23,399 nt of DNA from a virus: positions 1 to 23,399 of IMG/VR virus record IMGVR_UViG_3300042434_000050, one strand, 5' to 3'. Below are positions 12,260 to 21,875 of this stretch, piece after piece; positions within the stretch are counted from its first letter, which is position 1; every line of letters begins with the position of its first letter. Made by a program: the position numbers and the translations under genes. Under the pieces are notes generated by a model. It ran no database searches, had not been told where the DNA came from, and saw only the letters and a list, made by a program, of their open reading frames with translations.

Positions 12260-13311
12260 CACGCCATCCCAAATGCGGAGAGAAGTTCGTCACCGATCTC
12301 AGTGTATTCCTGACGTGCCTTAGTGCTCTTATCCCAGCCATACTTCGGATCAGTTTTTACAACCCGAAGCCACTCATCTTTACTCATAATCCCATTAGGG
12401 CCACTCAAAAACCCAGTCCACTTAGTGTCAGCCAAATCCATAGACTCAACAGAAACACCTAGAAGATTTGCGGCCTCATTCAGATACGGCTCGGCAACCT
12501 GTCGCAGGCTGTACCGATCTAGAAGGCTGGAAGCGCCCGGATACATCAACTTAGCCTGCTCGCGGAAAAACTCTTCCTGACCCTGAAGCCACTCCTGCCA
12601 CCGCTCCCCCTGACCAAGAGCCTCACCAGTCTTCTGCTGAAGAATCTTGTTATCCAGAGTAAGACCATAGTTGTATGCGGCAGTAGCCAACTGATCCTGA
12701 ATAATTGAAGCAGTGCCCGTTAGCGGTTTACCAGCAATCTCAGCAGCCTGAGTGTCCGTCGTAAGACGCATATACTCGCCCGAAAAAAACGCATCCACCT
12801 CAGACTGAGACAAGTTGCTGCGCACAATCTGACGAGCCTGAGCAGCAATCTGATCCTCAGTAAGAGGCACGCCAAGACGAGCCGCAGACTGACGCAGAGC
12901 CGCAGCCTGATCATCAACCTTCTTTAGATACGTGTCAGCGTTAGGACCTTCAACGGCAAGATCAAACTCTTCCTCAGCCTTCTGCCGCTCTGAAGCAAAC
13001 TGAGTACGGTCATACTCATCCATGAACCGCTGATCAGTCCAGCCCTTGCCGTCAGCCTTGTATGCCTCAATAGCAGACAGCATCAACTGGTTCAGTTCCG
13101 GATACTTGTCAAGAATCTCTTTATAAAATCCATACTTATTGGCGTAATACTCTTTTGATTCGCCAGTAGCCTCAACGGGCTTGCTCTCTTCCTCAAGGGG
13201 AGTCCTAGAGACGCTCTTAACAGGACGCCCTTCAGAGTCGAAAGTAGTAACAACAGTCTGAACATTCTGCTTACGCGCATTAGTGCCCCGCTTCGGCTTA
13301 TCCTCAGGCAT
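12259..13311 (-). CDS. 350-aa virion protein, probably internal/ejection protein
   Basis: 350 aa, ATG at 13311 with GGGAG six bases upstream; the start lies 8 nt inside the end of the 465-aa gene. The N-terminus is basic and likely disordered (PEDKPKRGTNARKQNVQTVV), with charged helices to about residue 150. A helical C-terminal domain follows: QDQLATAAYNYGLTLDNKIL, WLQGQEEFFREQAKLMYPGA, YSLRQVAEPYLNEAANLLGV and a closing DEWLRVVKTDPKYGWDKSTK. The V-A-x-P-Y-x-x-x-x-A-x-x-L-x-V followed by a D-P-x-x-x-W-x-x-x-x-x-A-R stretch is one I recall from proteins of actinobacterial phages without assigned function. Co-translated with the 465- and 348-aa genes. Confidence 0.6.
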   Translation of the reverse strand: MPEDKPKRGTNARKQNVQTVVTTFDSEGRPVKSVSRTPLEEESKPVEATGESKEYYANKYGFYKEILDKYPELNQLMLSAIEAYKADGKGWTDQRFMDEYDRTQFASERQKAEEEFDLAVEGPNADTYLKKVDDQAAALRQSAARLGVPLTEDQIAAQARQIVRSNLSQSEVDAFFSGEYMRLTTDTQAAEIAGKPLTGTASIIQDQLATAAYNYGLTLDNKILQQKTGEALGQGERWQEWLQGQEEFFREQAKLMYPGASSLLDRYSLRQVAEPYLNEAANLLGVSVESMDLADTKWTGFLSGPNGIMSKDEWLRVVKTDPKYGWDKSTKARQEYTEIGDELLSAFGMA

Positions 13312-14701
13312 TCTGCGCTCCCATCAAACGAGCCACCAGCATCTCCATAAACCTATTCACCTGATACCCAGCCATCTCATCCCCACCAGAAATCTCAGAC
13401 GCAAACTCACGCGCCATCTGATCAGGATCCACCCCAGACGGGCGAGTACGAGACGTAGCAGTAGTCGTCCCGCCAGAACGAACATAATTCGTTACCGTCC
13501 GCACAGGAGACTTATTCTCCGCAGCATTCAGCCGTGCCATAAACTCAGCCAACTCAGACTCAGACGGAGGACGGCCAAGAGCATCACGAAGCACACCGGC
13601 AAGAAGAGAACGTCCCTGAGCAAGGCTTGTCTGCGTGTACTGAATATTGACCTGACGAGTAGTAGGACCGCCTCCCCCACCAGCCGCTCTACGCTGCTTC
13701 TCTCGCTCCTTCAACTCTTTAACCTGAGCAATTCGCATAGTCAGGACATCTTCAAACTCGTAACCACTAATATTCGCACGGCCCAAAATGGCAGTAAATG
13801 TTGAGTATTCTTCTGGCTGAAGAACGCCCGGAATAATCGCATAATTCTCAGGAAGAAGACGAGCAGCCGCCATCCGCTTCTGCAACTTAAAAATAGAGTT
13901 CTTATCCATATTTCCAAGAATCTGGATCTCGCTACCAATCCGGTAACGAGGAGCCTGATAAGACTGGCGCACCTTCTCTTGATACGCCAACTTCTCTTCC
14001 TCGGTAGCATCCGGACCCGGCACCATATTCGGCATACCCATAGGGGCCAAATACCCGGCAGCCTGCATATCAGCGCTGATACCCCAATACTTCTGCTGAG
14101 TATTGTCATAAATTGGGGCACCACCAAACGTCTCAATAATGTCCCCATACGCCTGCCGCTGCAAACTACCAATCATCCCGCGAATAGCAGGATCACTCGT
14201 GTACTGACTCACCAACTGGTCAGCAGTAACGGGATACTGCATCGGGGAACCCCACTCAGCATCCTCAACACCCACCGTTTCCTTTTGCAGAAAATCAGCA
14301 GTAGGAACAGACATAGAAGGCTTCACCGGAGGAGCAGATGTTTGCCCCGGCATAGCAGGACCCTGAACACGGTCCTCAACGCCAGCAAGAGCAGGCATCC
14401 CTGTCTGCGTAAACGCAGCAGGCGGAGTTGACATACCAGAAAAATCCCGCTCAGGAAACATCCCAACAGGCGGCATTGACCTTTGTGCCGTTGCAATACT
14501 CTGCTGCGCCATCTGAATATTCATTATGCGCTGCTGCTCACGCTGACGAGCCATCTCATACGCGCTGAAATTAGGATCGGGAATAGGCGTAAGAGTTGGC
14601 ATGATTGCCAGCGCTGAATAACCCGGAAGAACTGACTTCTCCAGAGCGTAGTCCGCAGCGGTAGGGCTCATCCGGTTATTAGCCATATTCATAACAACCA
14701 T
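13304..14701 (-). CDS. 465-aa Met/Gln/Pro-rich virion protein
   Basis: 465 aa from ATG 14701, overlapping the TGA of the giant gene (TGATG) with AAGGAG eight bases upstream. A GTG at 14710 is open but lies inside that ribosome-binding site. Residues about 1-150 are low-complexity, Met/Gln/Pro-rich (YEMARQREQQRIMNIQMAQQ). The middle is helical and mixed (GDIIETFGGAPIYDNTQQKY, IFKLQKRMAAARLLPENYAI). A basic helix precedes a run of five glycines at about 330-345. Residues about 370-400 contain LRDALGRPPSESELAEFMAR followed by LNAAENKSP, and the C-terminus has GVDPDQMAREFA. The L-G-R-x-P-x-x-x-E-L block recalls a domain in actinobacterial phage virion and lysozyme-carrying proteins; no catalytic motif is seen here. 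Confidence 0.6.
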   Translation of the reverse strand: MVVMNMANNRMSPTAADYALEKSVLPGYSALAIMPTLTPIPDPNFSAYEMARQREQQRIMNIQMAQQSIATAQRSMPPVGMFPERDFSGMSTPPAAFTQTGMPALAGVEDRVQGPAMPGQTSAPPVKPSMSVPTADFLQKETVGVEDAEWGSPMQYPVTADQLVSQYTSDPAIRGMIGSLQRQAYGDIIETFGGAPIYDNTQQKYWGISADMQAAGYLAPMGMPNMVPGPDATEEEKLAYQEKVRQSYQAPRYRIGSEIQILGNMDKNSIFKLQKRMAAARLLPENYAIIPGVLQPEEYSTFTAILGRANISGYEFEDVLTMRIAQVKELKEREKQRRAAGGGGGPTTRQVNIQYTQTSLAQGRSLLAGVLRDALGRPPSESELAEFMARLNAAENKSPVRTVTNYVRSGGTTTATSRTRPSGVDPDQMAREFASEISGGDEMAGYQVNRFMEMLVARLMGAQNA

Positions 14702-17700
14702 CAGTCCCACTCCTTGATCATCATGTTATGAAGAACCTTGAAATTAGGGTTCTGCAACAGCAAGTCATTCAGGTCATCAATATACGCTGCCTTAATAGCG
14801 GCAACGCCTTTCCCACCCAGCGTCGTGTCAGGTTGGCCGGTCTGGGTGCGGGCAGCACCAAGAGCAGAGTCACGGTACGCCCACGCCTGCGCAAATGTGC
14901 GACCGTTTTCTGTCTGCTGGATTGACTGGGAGCGGTCATACATTCCCTTGATCCGCTCTAGCCGCTGAGTTGCAGTCTGTGAATTAAACTCAACACCAGC
15001 ATTAGTGTCCTTATACTTTTCCTTAAGATCACTAATGGCTGCCTCGTAAGTAGGCTTATTAATCTTGTCAGCGTTATACATCGCCTCAAGACCCTGCCGC
15101 TCCACCCGCAGCAGCATAGAAATCACGTCATTCACAACATCCTCAGACGACCGGAAACCCCGCTCCTCCTGAGTAATACTCTCAATCCACGCACGCGCAG
15201 TAGCGTCACGCGGATCACCCTCTGGGAAGAACAGCGAGAACTCATCTGGGTAAGCCCCAGCAATTTCCTTATTCTCATCAGTTGCACGCGCCCACTGCCG
15301 AGCCTCAGAAGAAGGAACCCGCGACCAACCCTTACGATTCATTGTCAAAGCAAACACAACCGCAGGACCAAAATCCTTCAGCATGTCTTCCTTGGCTGCC
15401 ACAGAATCTCCACCGTTCTCCGTTAGGTACAACGGATACAGTCGAGAAAACACGCCAAGGCCAATTTCTGAATCCTTAAGCGCTTCCTGTTGAGACACCG
15501 GCAAATCAATAGTTTCTCCTGTGACCGAATACTGGGGGCGAGGAGAAGTCGGGCTAATGTTCTGGCCTAACCCACTAATAAATAGGAACGAGTTTCCAAG
15601 AGCAGTAGCGTCTTCCTTAAGAGCAGCCACACTCACTGGGTCAGTAAGATCGTATCTTCCACTGCTTGCAAGAATTGAGACAGCCTCAACAACTTCCTTG
15701 TTTTTGCGAGATGGGGCCAAAGAAGAAATAGCAGGACCGATTGCTTCACCAACAATTGGGATAGCGCCGACTCCAGCAATAGCGCCTTGTGCCCATGCAG
15801 GAACAATGTTCTCTAAAACTGTTTGTGGACCAAACGGCTGTGACATGGCCTGAAGGTTCTCAATGACATCCTCATCAGGCAGAAGATTAATACCCATACC
15901 CACCAGCGGGCTAACGCCAGCAATCGGATTATCTTCAGCGCCACCAAGAGCAAGGTTTGCAGAAGAAATAGGCGAAGAAACATCAAGAGCAGGAGAATTA
16001 AACCCAAGTCCCTGAGCCCACGCCAGTGAACCAGAAGCAAATCCCTGCATTCTGCCAGCAAGCGGCATCACAAAATCGTAATCACCAAACTGGTTCTGGA
16101 AGAAGAAACCACCATTAGGATCCTGATCCCACGGGGCGTATCCCTCTTCATAATCTCCATACAAACCAGCCGCTGATCCAAGGTCATACAATTCAGCAGA
16201 ACCCGGCATCATCGCTGCATTAAAAGCCCGCTGCGCCTCATACACACGAATCGGATTCTTTGCGGCCAACTTGCTCCACTCAGTAACCGTATTACCCCAT
16301 GCCTGACCAAACGGGAAAATCAGGCGAGTAGCAGCCCAGAAGTTATTTCTACGAGCCGCATCGTAGAACAAGCCCTTTACTTCCTGCGCTGCATAATCCA
16401 TTGCAATATCGTGCGCTTCTTGGAGCGTCAGCATGCCACCAGAATTATCCTTCTTGGCCTTATCCAAAGCCTTCCACGCGGGATGCTTGCTACCGACATT
16501 AACAAACTTCCCGCCCTGAATTTTTTGAATACTGCTAAGAGTAGTTTCAGCGGCTTTCATAGCGTCATCAACGTACTCAGCCGACAGACCGGGCAGGATC
16601 TGCGCCATCCTGTCCCAATACGCCATACGAAACTCTGGCCCTACCGTACCTAGACGCTCAATTTTGTTGGCAAACGCGAAGAAGCCATCAATCCAGCCAC
16701 GGCCTTTCTTCAGTTCAGTACCGTCAATCCACGGAACCATAACTTTGCCGTTGCCCATCCGGTCAACAACCATGCTTGACGGCTGACCGTTCTCCCAGAA
16801 CCGCTTCCGAAGAAGCGACTGAAGCCCCTTAACCCGATCCTTAAGATTAGGGACAGAGTTCAGGCTGAATGAGTCTGGGCCATCCATCCACTTCCCAGTC
16901 TTAATAAACCCTGTAAGTACCGGGTCATCCATCGTGAACTGCCGCACCCTAGCCAGCACGCTATTTGGGCTATTAAACAGATAATCTTCAGTTAGCGATG
17001 GGGAGTTAAAAATCTGCGCATACTTTTCATCTGCCGCAATTAACTGCTGCCGTGCCTTAACCGCATTCTCGTCGGAAGATAGAACCCAGTTCACGACAGC
17101 ACGCGCATCGCTGATCTGCTCTCCCCGCCCAGCGCGTGCCGACAGCGGAATATCTCCAAGAACAGCGCGTGCAAGAACTGTCCGGTGAAGAGTAATAAGT
17201 TCATTAGCCCAACCAGCAGGGAACTGTGCAGCCTCTAGCCCGATCTTCTGCCAACCCTTACGAATGCCGTACTGGTATACGCGAGGATCGGTCAAAGCAT
17301 TAGCCTGCCGGGTAAGAGCAAAGAACTCTTCCACATGATTAGCAATCGCAGCCGCTTCATCTAGCCCAACTTCAAAGTCAGTCCCCAGAATGGTCTGCTG
17401 ATACTTACCAAACGACTGATCAAAGAACTTGCCTTTTGGCGTGTACTTGCCCATAACTTTCGGGTTGCCCAGAACAATACCTACCATTGACAGTGGATCA
17501 TTAAAAATTGAATGATGCCCATTCAGGAACAACCGCACCTGCATCTCTGCACTATTTCGCAGAATGTACGCACCACGGAAAATGAGAAGACCAGTACGGA
17601 AGAAATTGTCAAACACCCTACGTGAAAAATCATACAGATTTTCAACAGCAGGAAGTCGTGAAAGTGCCGCTCCAACTCGTGAAATACCCTGCTGCCAGTC

Positions 17701-20700
17701 ATCAACGTTAGGTAGCGATAGGTAGCCACTCGCTAGTTCGCTATCAAACATAATGTCGGGAATGTCAACACTTGCCCCGTCGTCACCCAGATACTTCAGT
17801 GGAGTATCGCCACTTCCAATTCGCTCCGCAATACCAGCGCGAGCATCTGTCTCACCACCAAGAAATAGGCGCGTAGAGTCACGCAGAGCCGCCTTAAGCA
17901 CTGCCATTCGCTCAGCACCAGCAGTTCCCTTAAACAAAGCAGACGACTTATCCAACCGAGCAACAAGAGAATCGTTAATGTCATTAAACAATGACTTCAG
18001 GACATCAACATTTGCCGCTGTTGCCCCAAACGTTCCATCATTAAGAGTGACTCGCCCAATGTACTCATTCAACTTAGACGGGGCGATCTTGGCATACATG
18101 CCGTACTTGATAACCGCATCCACTACATCGCCAGACTTATCCAACTGAACAAGCCGCGCACCGGGCCGCTCACCCATCTGCCGTGCAATGGCACGCTTAA
18201 TCTTTGCGTCAGAAGTACGCCAAGTAGTCAAACTACGCAAACCATCGTTGCTTGACTTCTTCAGCCCCGCCTGAATACTGCCCTTCTCAACATCAACACC
18301 CAGACGCGGAGCAAGCACACGAATCAGGCCATCCTGACCACCGCCATTAATAGCGTTGTCAAGAACCGCCATGTACGTCTCTGAATCCCACTTGTTTGAC
18401 GTAACCTGCCGCAGCGACCCAACATACGGTGCAGCAATATCAGCCCACTCCTTGCTATCGCGGGCAAGCGTCTGCAACTTAACTATGTCCTTCTCAGACA
18501 CAAACGATGACAGCGCATCAAGAGCCTTCGCCCGAACGCTAGCCAGTGGACCCGAGCCAAACATAAACCAGCGCACATTATCTGGAGTAACGGTCGCGCC
18601 CTTAGCCCCGCTAAGCGCAAGACCCATCTCATAACCGACAATCTCCCGCAACGCCAACTCGGGATCACTAAACTTTTCCGCCAGAGACACACGGCCAGCC
18701 TCAATTCGCTGCTGACCAGCCCGCGCCATCTGCAATGCTGTATTACGCTTTGTTGTCCGCGTGTTACGAGCCGCAGTAAGTGCCCGCTCGCTATCAAGAA
18801 TCAGATCATCAATCTGCTCACGGCTCATACTAAACAAACCGACAGGCTCTGCGGTACGTGGGAGTGCTGCAAGAAACGCGTCCATGTCATCCAGCATGCC
18901 CGCAGCCTGCTCAGCATTTTGAAGAGCACTATCAGGGAATTTGTAAATTTCAGTCAGCGACGTTTCAGGGAACCACGCGCCGTTACCGTACCTACGGTTT
19001 ACCCCCCAAAGAGCATCCCATCCTTGGTTTGTTACAAATTCACCAAACTCGTAACCAAGCCCCCGCTGTTGCATAGCGTCCAAAACACCAGCGTAAGTAG
19101 TGTCCTGCTTGCTTACCAGTTCCTTCAGGTATTCAAATGGGTTCTCAATGCTTTCAATCTGCTTAGCGATAGTTCCGGGGAGAGCGTCCAACTCTTCAGG
19201 CGACAAACCAAAAGGTTCAAAAATTGCTCCTTCACGCTGAGCAATCTCATCAATAAAACTAGCAAGAACAGCAGCCTCTTCTTCAGTAATCTTATCGCCA
19301 GCGTTCTTGTAGACGGGAACCTCGTTCTGCTTCCACCCCATAATCACATCGTTGCCGTTATACAGGCCCCGCTGCATAGCCGTTAGATTCTCAGGATCAA
19401 TCTGATCAGGAACAATCACGCCAACATAGTTAATGTTTTCAAGTTCGTTGACTGCACGCTCAGCCTGATTAGACAAAATCAAGCGAGCAGCCTGCTCATC
19501 AACCTGATCCGCAAAAAAAAGTTCCTGCTGCTTAGTAGCAGAATCCAATTTCTTTCCGTAATACTCTCTAGCCTTACTAAAAATCTTCTCAGCAATCAGC
19601 GGATCATTCTCAACATCAATCTTCTTCCGCTTTAGCAACTTATTTACATGCGCAGCAGACTCAAGAAGAATGTCCTGATCCTCGGGGTCAAGACTGTCAA
19701 ACCACCGCTGCATTTTGACGGGGCTATAAACAGATCCATTCTTAGGTCGAGCCAACGTAGCGGCTTCCTCATATTGGTCCCAAAGAGAAACAGTCTTCTC
19801 AAGTCGGTCCAAATCGGAACCAACAACATCACGACCATTAGTAAAAATATTCAAACGGGCTTGAGCAACCCGCTCTCCAGCCGCATACTGGGCTACACCA
19901 GTAACAGATGGCATAGCAGAGTCATATGCTTCTTTAGCCAACTGTGCTTCGCGCATTTGACGAACAGCCTCAGCCTGATCCGTCTTAGGCATAGACTCAA
20001 AATCCGCAGCAGTAAGAGTCTTCCCCTCAAGAGGACCGCCCGGTTGAGCAGCCAACTTGTTGTAGTCAGCAACAAACTTATTAACATTCCGATTCATTGC
20101 CGCTGTAGCAGACCGAACTTTCTTAGCCTCACGGCCAAACGTCAAAGCCCGTTCAGCGCGGCCAAGCGTCCTGCCCGCATCAGTCACATACTGAAGACCA
20201 GCAACAACATCACCCGCTCGCTTTGCCTCACCAGCAGCAGACGCCAGCATCCCGGCCCCACGAATGGTTTTACCCAACACATTAAACTTTGAACCAATAA
20301 CAGTAGGATCACCAGCAATAAGAGCAACAGCATCAATTAACCCAGAAGCCGTGCTGTAACCAGACCAGTCCGGACCAGCAAGCGCGCCAATAATGCCGCG
20401 ACCAAGTGTCCACGCTTCACGAGAATCATCCGGCCCCGGAATCGTCCACGCATCAAACGTTGCCTTAACCTGCTGCTTGCCAACCTCAGACGTTTCCTCA
20501 ATAAACCAGCCCGGTCCACCATACAGTTCGTTTTCTTCAGCAATACGCGTAACCACGCTATTCAACTGCGACGGATCATCCATGACAATCTGTCGCTGCT
20601 CAGAATAACGAGGATCATCCTGTAGCAGTTTTTCCGCAGCCTGCGTATCAATACCAGCCTGCTGCGTTCCATAAGCGGGGTTAAACGGATTAAGAAGATT

Positions 20701-21504
20701 CTCAGGGTTACGTGCGGCAGCAAGCAATGTCTGCCCGCCATACGTCTGCTCCCACGGATTCTGAAACTCTTCATCCGGAACAAGAACACCATCAACAAAA
20801 GGAGCAAGAATAGGAGACAAAGAAAGACCAGAAGCAACAGCAGTACGAGCAGCCCCTAGCGCAGACTCAGGAGTAAGATTCCCTGCCGCTTCAGCAAATG
20901 CTCCACCCACCTGACGCACAGAACCCTGTACAGCCTCAACAGGCATAGACAAAGCAGCAAAAGCATTCCGAGTCAGCCACTGGGCGGGAGCCCACATAGT
21001 GCCTTCATCTTCTACTTCCTCCGGTGTCACCGCTGAGGCTGTAGTGGGGGCAAGAGAAGAATAATCAGCCTGAGATGCTTTAGCGTCTTGCTTAAGCAAT
21101 CCCTGAAGTGCTGGCGAATCAGGATTAAGTCCCGACTGCGCCATAGCCCACAGCACACCGGGAGAGTTTGTGTGACCATAACGGCTCAGCAGATTCTGAA
21201 ATGAATCAAGCGTTGCCTTCTTACGAGGATCAGAGTAATTATCAACAACAGCCTGAATCTGATTCATTTCGACTTGGTGATGATCCCAAGCATTGTATGA
21301 AGGGCCGTTCCAATAAAACTCGCGAGCAAACCCCTTAGACATGATGACAGGCTTGTCGCTAAGGTCAATATCGCCTAGACCTTCACCAACAGTAAAAGAA
21401 CTGCCCCACCCCGGTTGCTGCTTTTCTTCTTCAACAAGATCGCCATACTGTCCGCGTACACGGCCACCAGTCTCGTCAAGCAGTTCCTCAGAGTACGTTG
21501 ACAT
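14701..21504 (-). CDS. Giant 2267-aa virion protein, probably an internal/ejection protein
   Basis: 2267 aa, nearly a third of the window. ATG overlaps the upstream TAA (TAATG); AAGGA is five bases upstream. N-terminal approx. 160 residues look extended and acidic. Mostly helical sequence follows, with Glu/Lys/Ala-rich stretches (about 440-720 and 900-1000). Hydrophobic or amphipathic segments appear near 215-240, 1298-1313 (FRTGLLIFRGAYI) and 1906-1925 (AIAGVGAIPIVGEAIGPAI). A notable block lies near 1715-1735 (RRNNFWAATRLIFPFGQAWG), similar to a segment I recall from very large phage virion proteins. I see no lysozyme, peptidase or polymerase motif by eye. T7 gp16 (1318 aa) and the N4 virion RNA polymerase (about 3500 aa) show that ejected proteins can be this large. 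A tape measure is unlikely: no repeats, and no tail-tube or chaperone genes nearby. Confidence 0.65.
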   Translation of the reverse strand: MSTYSEELLDETGGRVRGQYGDLVEEEKQQPGWGSSFTVGEGLGDIDLSDKPVIMSKGFAREFYWNGPSYNAWDHHQVEMNQIQAVVDNYSDPRKKATLDSFQNLLSRYGHTNSPGVLWAMAQSGLNPDSPALQGLLKQDAKASQADYSSLAPTTASAVTPEEVEDEGTMWAPAQWLTRNAFAALSMPVEAVQGSVRQVGGAFAEAAGNLTPESALGAARTAVASGLSLSPILAPFVDGVLVPDEEFQNPWEQTYGGQTLLAAARNPENLLNPFNPAYGTQQAGIDTQAAEKLLQDDPRYSEQRQIVMDDPSQLNSVVTRIAEENELYGGPGWFIEETSEVGKQQVKATFDAWTIPGPDDSREAWTLGRGIIGALAGPDWSGYSTASGLIDAVALIAGDPTVIGSKFNVLGKTIRGAGMLASAAGEAKRAGDVVAGLQYVTDAGRTLGRAERALTFGREAKKVRSATAAMNRNVNKFVADYNKLAAQPGGPLEGKTLTAADFESMPKTDQAEAVRQMREAQLAKEAYDSAMPSVTGVAQYAAGERVAQARLNIFTNGRDVVGSDLDRLEKTVSLWDQYEEAATLARPKNGSVYSPVKMQRWFDSLDPEDQDILLESAAHVNKLLKRKKIDVENDPLIAEKIFSKAREYYGKKLDSATKQQELFFADQVDEQAARLILSNQAERAVNELENINYVGVIVPDQIDPENLTAMQRGLYNGNDVIMGWKQNEVPVYKNAGDKITEEEAAVLASFIDEIAQREGAIFEPFGLSPEELDALPGTIAKQIESIENPFEYLKELVSKQDTTYAGVLDAMQQRGLGYEFGEFVTNQGWDALWGVNRRYGNGAWFPETSLTEIYKFPDSALQNAEQAAGMLDDMDAFLAALPRTAEPVGLFSMSREQIDDLILDSERALTAARNTRTTKRNTALQMARAGQQRIEAGRVSLAEKFSDPELALREIVGYEMGLALSGAKGATVTPDNVRWFMFGSGPLASVRAKALDALSSFVSEKDIVKLQTLARDSKEWADIAAPYVGSLRQVTSNKWDSETYMAVLDNAINGGGQDGLIRVLAPRLGVDVEKGSIQAGLKKSSNDGLRSLTTWRTSDAKIKRAIARQMGERPGARLVQLDKSGDVVDAVIKYGMYAKIAPSKLNEYIGRVTLNDGTFGATAANVDVLKSLFNDINDSLVARLDKSSALFKGTAGAERMAVLKAALRDSTRLFLGGETDARAGIAERIGSGDTPLKYLGDDGASVDIPDIMFDSELASGYLSLPNVDDWQQGISRVGAALSRLPAVENLYDFSRRVFDNFFRTGLLIFRGAYILRNSAEMQVRLFLNGHHSIFNDPLSMVGIVLGNPKVMGKYTPKGKFFDQSFGKYQQTILGTDFEVGLDEAAAIANHVEEFFALTRQANALTDPRVYQYGIRKGWQKIGLEAAQFPAGWANELITLHRTVLARAVLGDIPLSARAGRGEQISDARAVVNWVLSSDENAVKARQQLIAADEKYAQIFNSPSLTEDYLFNSPNSVLARVRQFTMDDPVLTGFIKTGKWMDGPDSFSLNSVPNLKDRVKGLQSLLRKRFWENGQPSSMVVDRMGNGKVMVPWIDGTELKKGRGWIDGFFAFANKIERLGTVGPEFRMAYWDRMAQILPGLSAEYVDDAMKAAETTLSSIQKIQGGKFVNVGSKHPAWKALDKAKKDNSGGMLTLQEAHDIAMDYAAQEVKGLFYDAARRNNFWAATRLIFPFGQAWGNTVTEWSKLAAKNPIRVYEAQRAFNAAMMPGSAELYDLGSAAGLYGDYEEGYAPWDQDPNGGFFFQNQFGDYDFVMPLAGRMQGFASGSLAWAQGLGFNSPALDVSSPISSANLALGGAEDNPIAGVSPLVGMGINLLPDEDVIENLQAMSQPFGPQTVLENIVPAWAQGAIAGVGAIPIVGEAIGPAISSLAPSRKNKEVVEAVSILASSGRYDLTDPVSVAALKEDATALGNSFLFISGLGQNISPTSPRPQYSVTGETIDLPVSQQEALKDSEIGLGVFSRLYPLYLTENGGDSVAAKEDMLKDFGPAVVFALTMNRKGWSRVPSSEARQWARATDENKEIAGAYPDEFSLFFPEGDPRDATARAWIESITQEERGFRSSEDVVNDVISMLLRVERQGLEAMYNADKINKPTYEAAISDLKEKYKDTNAGVEFNSQTATQRLERIKGMYDRSQSIQQTENGRTFAQAWAYRDSALGAARTQTGQPDTTLGGKGVAAIKAAYIDDLNDLLLQNPNFKVLHNMMIKEWD
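14710..14715 (-). promoter_or_regulatory. Ribosome-binding site deciding the 465-aa gene start
   Basis: AAGGAG lies within the end of the giant gene, eight bases before ATG 14701. The competing GTG (14708-14710) overlaps the site itself, so initiation there is unlikely. Confidence 0.7.
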
Positions 21505-21875
21505 TAGCGTCCTTCGTAATCAAGACGATTAAGAATGCGAACAAGATCAGGGTTAGGTGAAATAAGCATCAATGCCTGTACCGCTTGACGCACTGGATCC
21601 ATTGGAGAAGGGGGAAGCGGGCCAAGAGCCTCTGGCCCCGGACCCATACCCATTGCAAGACCAGCAGTCACAGGCTCCATCGGACGGGCAGTCGGATCAC
21701 CAAGATTAGGGACCTCATCAGCGCCCACTAGCGGACCCATATACGGCTGCTGCTGGGCTGGGGCCTGCATTCCCCCTGCCGCTGGAGAACCCTGACGGCC
21801 ATAATTTTGTGCAAGATCAGTGCGGTTAGAGTACGCCTTACCCTGCGTGCCCTGCCGCTTCCCACCACGAGGCAT
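21504..21875 (-). CDS. 123-aa Pro/Gly-rich protein following the portal
   Basis: 123 aa, ATG overlapping the portal TGA (TGATG), with a GAGAGGGG ribosome-binding stretch. It opens MPRGGKRQGTQGKAYSNRTD, then has a disordered Pro/Gly/Met/Gln middle with TARPMEPVTAGLAMGMGPGP, and a short C-terminal helix (QALMLISPNPDLVRILNRLD). A small protein opening P-R-G-G-x-x-x-G-x-x-G-x-A-Y-x-x-R-T-D-L and containing R-P-x-E-P-V-T-x-G-L is found beside the portal or capsid genes of many actinobacterial phages, from memory, function unknown. The helical C-terminus could bind the portal or the giant protein. Confidence 0.7.
   Translation of the reverse strand: MPRGGKRQGTQGKAYSNRTDLAQNYGRQGSPAAGGMQAPAQQQPYMGPLVGADEVPNLGDPTARPMEPVTAGLAMGMGPGPEALGPLPPSPMDPVRQAVQALMLISPNPDLVRILNRLDYEGR

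Noticed and set aside
14701-21504. Giant protein as an N4-type virion RNA polymerase
   Set aside because: I could not find T7/N4-type polymerase motifs by eye. The idea rested only on size and on the N4-like capsid. An HHpred run would settle it.
14701-21504. Giant protein as a tail tape measure
   Set aside because: No tail-tube or frameshifted chaperone genes nearby, its position is between portal and scaffold, and it lacks the long repetitive coiled-coil character expected.
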